Below, in pieces: positions 56,123 through 61,974 of a DNA stretch of 61,974 bases. The position numbers and the translations under genes are program-made. This DNA is from Lachnospiraceae bacterium (GTDB taxonomy: Bacteria; Bacillota; Clostridia; Lachnospirales; Lachnospiraceae). The stretch is taken from positions 5,888 to 67,861 of the forward strand of contig JAJQHQ010000024.1 in NCBI GenBank assembly GCA_021199655.1. Reading direction: 5' to 3'. The notes beneath the pieces are model-generated. The model saw only the letters and a program-made list of their open reading frames with translations, was not told where the DNA came from and did no database searches. Position 1 is the stretch's first letter; every line of letters starts with the position of its first letter.

Positions 56123-56161
56123 CGCGGTATGTATCAGAAATTTAAAAAAGGAGGCTTTTTC

Positions 56162-59100
56162 ATGAAGAACAGGAAGAGATTTATGGCGCTTCTGCTGGCG
56201 ACCGTGCTGGTCTGCACACAGGTGCCGTCAATCGGAAGCTCTGTGACAGCGGAAGAGACAGAGCTGTCGACGGATAGCGCAGAGACTGCTCAGTCTACTG
56301 ATGAGGAGTCCGGGCCGGCAGCCGGGGAGAATGAAGCGGCTGCAGCCACTGATGACGAGAATGCCGGTGCGGATTCATCTGACGACAGCACAGATGGCTC
56401 CGAAGCAGCGTCCTCTGAGGGCACTCAGGCAGAGGCATCAGAGAATACAGAGGCAGAGAATGGGGCTCTGACGGAAGCTACATCTGAGGATAATTCGGAA
56501 GAAGCAGCAGATGAGGATACAGAAGCTGCCGCTGCCGCAAACAACAGCATTTCACTGGCCGGTCTGGATGAGGACGGCGGCGTGAGTGCGGTCAGCGAAG
56601 AAGGCGAGGACGATGAAGCAGAGGATGACATCAGCCTGGCGAGTGAGGATGGAGATTCCGATGCGGAGGTGAAGGAGGTAGAGTACTGGTTTAACTCGGA
56701 ATGGGTCGATGGAACCAGTACAGTTCTGAATGGGGAGACCATTCGCCTTTATATTTCTTCCGTTGAGCAAAGGGTGGTCTATGATAACGGCGATGACGAG
56801 TGGGACGAGTATTATGAGATCACAGATTTCACGCTCGATCATTCTTCTACCGGCAGATACACGGATCTTTTCATTGAAGCGGCGGAAGACGGAGGGTATT
56901 ACATCTCCTTTACTGGAAAAAGACAGGGCGGAGAGGATACGGTGATCATTTCTGCTATTGATGAAGAGGGATATGAACTCACGACAGAATACTTTTATGT
57001 CAGGGTGGCAGAAGAATACTATGTCCTGACTTATGATAACGGGACGATTCCGACGGAGGATTTTCAGATCGGCGATACCTATACGCTGAACAATAATGAC
57101 TTTACCCTGACAAGATACTTTACGGATGAGAATGGAAATGCCCAGTCTGAGACAATAGAGATTGACGGCGAAGACTATTGGCTGGAGATCGAGCAAGGTT
57201 CTGTCGATACGAATGCTCTGGAAATTACGAATGATGGAAACAGTTCCATACTGCGCAAGACAAACTGGGATACCAATTTCTGGGTACAGGTGTGGCATGA
57301 CGACGAGGACTATCTGAACGACACCCGCGTGTATGTCGATTCGTACGATATCTCGACGAAACTCACTACGACATATGGCGTGGAAGATGATTCGACTTAT
57401 TATTATGTCTTTGACGGGTTTCCGCAGACTATTATCGTGTCGATGGAGGGTGACTCTGATTTTCCGAAGAACACATCGATCGGGTGGAATGTGTATATTC
57501 CGGATGAAATCTCAGAATATGTTACTTGGGAAGACAATGGTGATGGAAGTATCACATTCACAGTCAGTGATGAGATCCCGGATGATTACAGAGAAGGATA
57601 CAATATTGATTTTGACTATTACCTGATGTATGGCGGGGATGTGGATTCCTGCTCCGGGATCGGCGGAGACGCAATAGAAGTATTGAAAGAATATGAGGAG
57701 TACAATACCGCAGGTAATGAAGTGCTCGTGGCTGGAGAAGGATATGAACTCTATTCGCTCTATGCCTATGTACGGGATTATGATCATCCTTACGGCGCAG
57801 ACGCAGACATCGTTTATGATGATATTTCGATTGACGCCCAATATGAGTATACAGAGGATGGAGAATCTGAACCGGCTGATGATGATGTGATCGAGTTGAG
57901 CGGTGATGCAGACTCCAGATGGTGGATACAGGCTCTGAACAATGGGTACGCGGAGCTTGAGGCGTCATATACGGATCTGAACGGAGAAGACCGGACCTGT
58001 GAGTTTACCGTTTATGTTGAGGGAGAACGCTATTACCTGAACTGGGCATATCTGGAGGATCAGTGGAATTTCCTTGTGGATGAGACGATCACCATTGATA
58101 CCTCTCTGGAATATGTATACACAAACAGGAATGGCGATGCAGAGTCCTATACCATTGAAGACTATGTGGATCAGGGATATACTCTGAATTATGAATACGA
58201 TGAGGATATCATCAGTATAGAAAAAGTAAATGATGGAGATGGTGGTCCGTATCGTATGCTGTCTGTCACCGGCCTGTCAGAAGGCGGCTGTGATATCCAT
58301 GTCTATGTGACAGATGAAGATGGCAATACTGTTGCCGAGGACTACATCTGGGTCTATGTAACGTCTGAATGGTATCTGCTTACCGCTGACCCGGAGAATG
58401 TCGGACTGGGCGAGACGATCGATCTGTCTGAACAGGAATATGTGCTGACACGGTATTATACAGATGAGAACGGTGAAAATCATGAGGAAACGATTGATCT
58501 TGACGGAGAGAATTACCGAGTCGTAATGGCGGATTATGAGTGGTGCTGGCAAATTGTGGAAGGCACCGGGGACGACCTTCTCCCGCAGCTGACTCGTACC
58601 GGAACTTATGGCGATTCCGTAGCTGTGAAAGCGCAGTACTATGACGAGGGCGACGAATGCTGGTATGATCTTTGGGACTGGTGCTGGATGTATGAGGATA
58701 TTTCTTATGATTCCTCTCTGACGGCAGCATATGACGGTGTGGAGACTTCCAATCTGATCGTCGGCGAAGCAGCGACCATCACGCTCGATGAATCCTGGAA
58801 GAATGAGTACGCGTTCCCGGACGGCTATGAAGTAAATTATGAAGTGTATGTAGATGATAATGGCTGGCAGGATGCTTCTGAGTACGGTGCGGAATGGACA
58901 GTCGAGGACAATGTCCTTTCACTGACGGTGGACAGCGATGAGTATACATATATCGTATGCGCACGGGGTGAATATGAGGGCAATGAATTCACATATACGG
59001 AGCTTTGGCTCTCCGCGTCGGAAGAGTCTGTCACGTATTACGCGGAGTCGGATGCATGGAGAATTCTGAAGGGCGGATCCACTGCACTCCACGCATATCA

Positions 59101-61609
59101 GAACGAATACAGCACGGAGCATCCGGAAGGCGAAGTGACGGAACTGCAGATTACGAGAGTGGAAGCAATGAAGCCGTCGTGGAGCAACGATGATGATCCA
59201 GATCTTAGTATATTTAGTTTCGATGTCAGTGACGCCACAGAAGACGGTCTGGAAGTGACAGGCGTCGATGAGGGCTGGCGCTGCATGTACATCTATGCCA
59301 CGGTGGATGGTAAGGAAGTCCGCTGTGATAATATGGATGAAGACGAACGCTATATTTACATAGAAGTGAACAGTGGATATTATTATCTTGATCTTGAAGA
59401 CAGCTACACGATCAATCTGCAGGATGAAGACACGACAATTACGCTGTCAGATTTCCTTCGTCTGACTTATATTGATGAGAATGGTGAGATCGTCGATATA
59501 CCTGCGGAATTTGCGGGCCTCAACATTACCATGTACAGTGAAGAGGATGATGAGACCTACCTTTCCTATGATGATAACATTATATCTGTAGATGTCGATG
59601 AGGATGTGATCACGATCACAGGTCTGAATGAAGGCGAGACCGGACTCCAGATTACGGCATACGGTTATGACGAATACAGCAATGAGTTGTATGAGATGGA
59701 GACTACCTGGATCACCGTCTATGTTCAGGGAAAATACGACGCTGAAATCACACAGTCGGATGGATCCGCGGCTGTGACGGAATATACGGAAGAATACGGT
59801 GCCGAGTTCAATCTTGGGCTTGTTACCGGCAGTGACAGCAAGGATGGCCTTCAGTATAAAGTAGTGGAAGGCACGGATGTCGTCACGGTAGATGAGGACG
59901 GCAACGTAACCGTGATCGGAGTAGGTACCGCTGTGATCAAGGTCTGGGTAGAAGAGGGCGACTCTTACTATGAGACCGAAATTACGATCACGGTGGTCGG
60001 TGAGAAAGCAGCGGTTGTCTTTGAAAATGATGACGCAGTGACGAAGACTCTCGGCGACGAGCCGTTTGTTCTTGCAGTAAAGACAGATAATTCCGAGTCT
60101 GTTCTCTCTTACAGCTCCTCTGATGAGAGTGTAGTGACAGTGGACGCTTCCGGAAAGGTGACTGTAGTGGGAGCAGGTACAGCAGTAATTACGGTGACCG
60201 CGGCAGAGACGGATTACTTTAAGGCTGCAGAGACGACCGTTACCGTGACTGTAAACAAAGCAGCGGCTACGATTGCTCCGGAGACGTCGACACAGACTGT
60301 GACTTATGGTAAGTCGATCTTTCTTACGGCGGAGAACCTTGGCCTTACCGTGACGGGCGACGGCGAGCTGATCTTTACAGTGACGTCCGGCACAGATGTG
60401 CTGTCTATCAATGGCACGACAGCTACGACCCTGAAAGCGGGCACGGCTGTGATCACGGTAACCACGGCAGAGACCGATCTGTATGGGGCTGCGGATCCGG
60501 TGACCATCACCGTGATTGTAAATAAGGCGGAAGGCGCCGGCACTGTGACGATCAATGGCTGGGTGGCAGGCGAGGATGCGAACACTCCGACCGTGACCTC
60601 GGCGACAAATGGTACGGACAGCGTGACCTTCTACTATAAGGTAGCGGGAGCGGATGACAGCACTTACACGACAACGGTTCCGGCGACGGCAGGAAGCTAC
60701 ACGGTGAAAGCGGTATTTGCGGCGACAGACTGCTATAAAGAGGTGTCGGCGACATGTAATTTCACGATTCTTGATCTGAGTGGATATGTGGAATATGATA
60801 CAAATGTGACGAGCCTCGACGACATCACGCTTCCGAGCGGTTGGTCATGGGTATCCGGACAGGAAATTCTCTCCGGAACAATTAACTATGTACAGGCTGT
60901 GAACAGCTCGACGAACGAGACGATCACGGTACCGGTGGCTCTGATCCCGCATATTACGAGCAATGATACCTTTATCAAGGGTGAAGATACCAGCGCGGTT
61001 ATCAAGTGCACCGGTGAGCTTCAATATTTTAAGGGCCTGAAGGTGGATGGAAAGGAAGTAGCTGCGGAGAACAACTACACAGCTACACACGGTTCTACGA
61101 TCCTGACTTTTACGGAGGATTATATGAATACGCTTTCCGTAGGAGAACATACCGTGACACTGACCTATGAGACCGGTGATCTCGATGCGACATTGACGGT
61201 TCTGGAAAAGTCGGCGACTGAAACGGAGTCCGAGACCCCGTCCACAGAATCCGAGACGACAGCGACGGAGTCTGAGACGACAGCAACCGAGTCCGAGACG
61301 ACAGCGACAGAATCCGAGACGACAGCGGCAGAGTCCGAGACGACGGTAACGGAGTCTGAAACGACAGCAACGGGGTCGGAGACTGACACCGAGGAGGAAA
61401 CCGACACCGAGGAAGAAACCGCGACAGAGGAGTCGACGGAGAGCACGACGTCTTCGTCCTCTTCGAGCGAATCTGAGACATCAGATGGCGATTCCGTATC
61501 TACGGGTGACCAGACACCGATCGTGCTGACTTTCGCGATTATGCTTCTTGCCGCGGCAATCCTGCTCGCGGGAGCGGCTTACCGGAAGATGCTGGCTAGG
61601 AGAAAATAA
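56162..61609 (+). CDS. Large acidic, cell-wall-anchored surface protein with Ig-like repeats
   Basis: 1815 residues from ATG 56162 (AGGAGG upstream). Signal peptide: KNRKRF, then MALLLATVLVCTQV, cut near TA-EE. Residues ~35-170 are Glu/Ala/Ser/Thr-rich. The body consists of Asp/Glu/Tyr/Trp-rich beta repeats (two clear copies of LTRY-TDENG-...ETI), then three or four bacterial Ig-like (BIG2-type) domains with VVTVDASGKVTVVGAGTAVI. A stalk of TESETTA repeats leads to the sorting signal SVSTGDQTP, a hydrophobic segment and RKMLARRK. The anchor is the same type as in the protein at the left edge. Probable adhesin or stalk; the binding partner is unknown. Confidence 0.87.
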   Translation: MKNRKRFMALLLATVLVCTQVPSIGSSVTAEETELSTDSAETAQSTDEESGPAAGENEAAAATDDENAGADSSDDSTDGSEAASSEGTQAEASENTEAENGALTEATSEDNSEEAADEDTEAAAAANNSISLAGLDEDGGVSAVSEEGEDDEAEDDISLASEDGDSDAEVKEVEYWFNSEWVDGTSTVLNGETIRLYISSVEQRVVYDNGDDEWDEYYEITDFTLDHSSTGRYTDLFIEAAEDGGYYISFTGKRQGGEDTVIISAIDEEGYELTTEYFYVRVAEEYYVLTYDNGTIPTEDFQIGDTYTLNNNDFTLTRYFTDENGNAQSETIEIDGEDYWLEIEQGSVDTNALEITNDGNSSILRKTNWDTNFWVQVWHDDEDYLNDTRVYVDSYDISTKLTTTYGVEDDSTYYYVFDGFPQTIIVSMEGDSDFPKNTSIGWNVYIPDEISEYVTWEDNGDGSITFTVSDEIPDDYREGYNIDFDYYLMYGGDVDSCSGIGGDAIEVLKEYEEYNTAGNEVLVAGEGYELYSLYAYVRDYDHPYGADADIVYDDISIDAQYEYTEDGESEPADDDVIELSGDADSRWWIQALNNGYAELEASYTDLNGEDRTCEFTVYVEGERYYLNWAYLEDQWNFLVDETITIDTSLEYVYTNRNGDAESYTIEDYVDQGYTLNYEYDEDIISIEKVNDGDGGPYRMLSVTGLSEGGCDIHVYVTDEDGNTVAEDYIWVYVTSEWYLLTADPENVGLGETIDLSEQEYVLTRYYTDENGENHEETIDLDGENYRVVMADYEWCWQIVEGTGDDLLPQLTRTGTYGDSVAVKAQYYDEGDECWYDLWDWCWMYEDISYDSSLTAAYDGVETSNLIVGEAATITLDESWKNEYAFPDGYEVNYEVYVDDNGWQDASEYGAEWTVEDNVLSLTVDSDEYTYIVCARGEYEGNEFTYTELWLSASEESVTYYAESDAWRILKGGSTALHAYQNEYSTEHPEGEVTELQITRVEAMKPSWSNDDDPDLSIFSFDVSDATEDGLEVTGVDEGWRCMYIYATVDGKEVRCDNMDEDERYIYIEVNSGYYYLDLEDSYTINLQDEDTTITLSDFLRLTYIDENGEIVDIPAEFAGLNITMYSEEDDETYLSYDDNIISVDVDEDVITITGLNEGETGLQITAYGYDEYSNELYEMETTWITVYVQGKYDAEITQSDGSAAVTEYTEEYGAEFNLGLVTGSDSKDGLQYKVVEGTDVVTVDEDGNVTVIGVGTAVIKVWVEEGDSYYETEITITVVGEKAAVVFENDDAVTKTLGDEPFVLAVKTDNSESVLSYSSSDESVVTVDASGKVTVVGAGTAVITVTAAETDYFKAAETTVTVTVNKAAATIAPETSTQTVTYGKSIFLTAENLGLTVTGDGELIFTVTSGTDVLSINGTTATTLKAGTAVITVTTAETDLYGAADPVTITVIVNKAEGAGTVTINGWVAGEDANTPTVTSATNGTDSVTFYYKVAGADDSTYTTTVPATAGSYTVKAVFAATDCYKEVSATCNFTILDLSGYVEYDTNVTSLDDITLPSGWSWVSGQEILSGTINYVQAVNSSTNETITVPVALIPHITSNDTFIKGEDTSAVIKCTGELQYFKGLKVDGKEVAAENNYTATHGSTILTFTEDYMNTLSVGEHTVTLTYETGDLDATLTVLEKSATETESETPSTESETTATESETTATESETTATESETTAAESETTVTESETTATGSETDTEEETDTEEETATEESTESTTSSSSSSESETSDGDSVSTGDQTPIVLTFAIMLLAAAILLAGAAYRKMLARRK

Positions 61610-61644
61610 AGCGGAACAGAATCAATATAAAAATAAAATCTGAT

Positions 61645-61702
61645 TAAAAAAAGCCGGGTGTCATGGCGCAGGATATTGCACCAGATGCCTGGCTTTTTTT
61701 TC
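61645..61702 (+). terminator. Terminator of the surface-protein gene
   Basis: AAAAAAGCCGGGTGTC / GATGCCTGGCTTTTTTTT, imperfect long stem with T-run. Confidence 0.75.
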
Positions 61703-61785
61703 TGTCAAAATTTATCCTCTTAAATCCACGCCATATAACGGCTGAAAAAGAGCCGAAAAAGAGCTGACTGAATTTTATGAAACAG

Positions 61786-61814
61786 TTGATTTTCAGATGG
61801 CTTTTGAGTATAAT
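61786..61814 (+). promoter_or_regulatory. Promoter of the structured RNA at the window end
   Basis: TTGATT, 17-bp spacer, TATAAT. No protein frame follows. Confidence 0.75.
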
Positions 61815-61820
61815 AATCGT

Positions 61821-61974
61821 AGAAGCAGAGATGTTTCTCGTGTGGCGGCACGTAAAAGCTGTACTGCGCTTGGGCAGGTAAATTACCAAGACTCACTTGA
61901 TGTTCGGAAGGACGTCACGCCCACACCAGGGAGATACGGTGAGTCCGCGCCGGGGACTTAAATTTCCGGCGACT
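61821..61974 (+). ncRNA. Structured RNA, possibly raiA-motif type (cut by window edge)
   Basis: Downstream of a consensus promoter are about 150 nt with no gene but many pairings: GTGTGGCG (61840) with CGCCCACAC (61918), CTTGG with CCAAG around GGTAAATTACC, GACTCAC (61880) with GTGAGTC (61939), and CGCCGG with CCGGCG at the end. The word GGCGGCACGTAAAAGC and the position of the stems recall the clostridial raiA-motif RNA as I remember it. The class name is tentative; a leader of a downstream gene is the alternative. The 3' end is outside. Confidence 0.5.

Overview
The window looks like the chromosome of a Gram-positive, anaerobic gut Firmicute, most likely a Lachnospiraceae-type clostridium. 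This rests on the gene order rpmG-secE-nusG-rplKA-rplJL-rpoBC and rpsL-rpsG-fusA-tuf, on strong AGGAGG ribosome sites, on surface proteins with SPxTG-like sorting signals, and on RACo-like, NIF3 and VanZ-like proteins. No organism name can be fixed from the sequence alone.

Layout. (1) 1-3.55 kb: the 3' part of a cell-wall-anchored repeat protein. (2) 3.55-4.3 kb: an Fst/Hol_Tox-like type I toxin-antitoxin locus and a fragment of a TraG/VirD4 coupling protein, both typical of integrative conjugative elements. (3) 4.4-24.8 kb: an accessory catabolic island. It holds a tandem CE1-type esterase, a complete dipeptide/nickel-type ABC importer, two more esterases, a small membrane protein, a LysR regulator, a beta-propeller lactonase-like protein, a cytosolic beta-helix protein, a fumarate-reductase-family flavoprotein, a 2x[4Fe-4S] ferredoxin, a [2Fe-2S] protein, a CoxM-type flavoprotein with a whole GltD-like oxidoreductase inserted in it, and a NIF3 protein. 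Four promoters in the island share one motif (GAATTNGAATTGAT) that overlaps the -35 box at constant spacing. (4) 24.8-25.4 kb: scar with a tyrosine-recombinase fragment. (5) 25.4-30 kb: small housekeeping genes (rhodanese, RNA methyltransferase, secreted papain-type protease, RdgB, YfcE-like). (6) 30-48 kb: translation and transcription core genes with clear promoters, an L10 leader and two L1-type leader sites. (7) 48-53.4 kb: HD hydrolase, phosphoesterase, AlkD-like, MFS and RACo-like genes. (8) 53.4-61.6 kb: a HTH gene plus a receptor-like Ser/Thr kinase with extracellular leucine-rich repeats (frameshifted at a G8 tract), divergent from a 1815-residue anchored surface protein whose promoter carries three 20-bp direct repeats. 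(9) 61.8 kb to the end: a strong promoter and a structured RNA cut off by the window edge.

How the island may work (inference): the importer brings in an esterified small molecule, the three signal-less esterases hydrolyse it in the cytoplasm, and the redox operon reduces or oxidises the product. The redox operon resembles a xanthine-dehydrogenase-type electron chain, but the molybdopterin subunit is absent and an AprA/fumarate-reductase-like flavoprotein stands in its place. Plant phenolic (hydroxycinnamate-like) esters would fit, but nothing in the sequence fixes the substrate.

A 27-bp palindromic repeat (GTAACTGT-N11-ACAGTTAC and variants) occurs between genes at least six times from 32 to 52 kb, with a degenerate copy at 55.9 kb, and was not seen in the island. 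This agrees with the island being acquired DNA.
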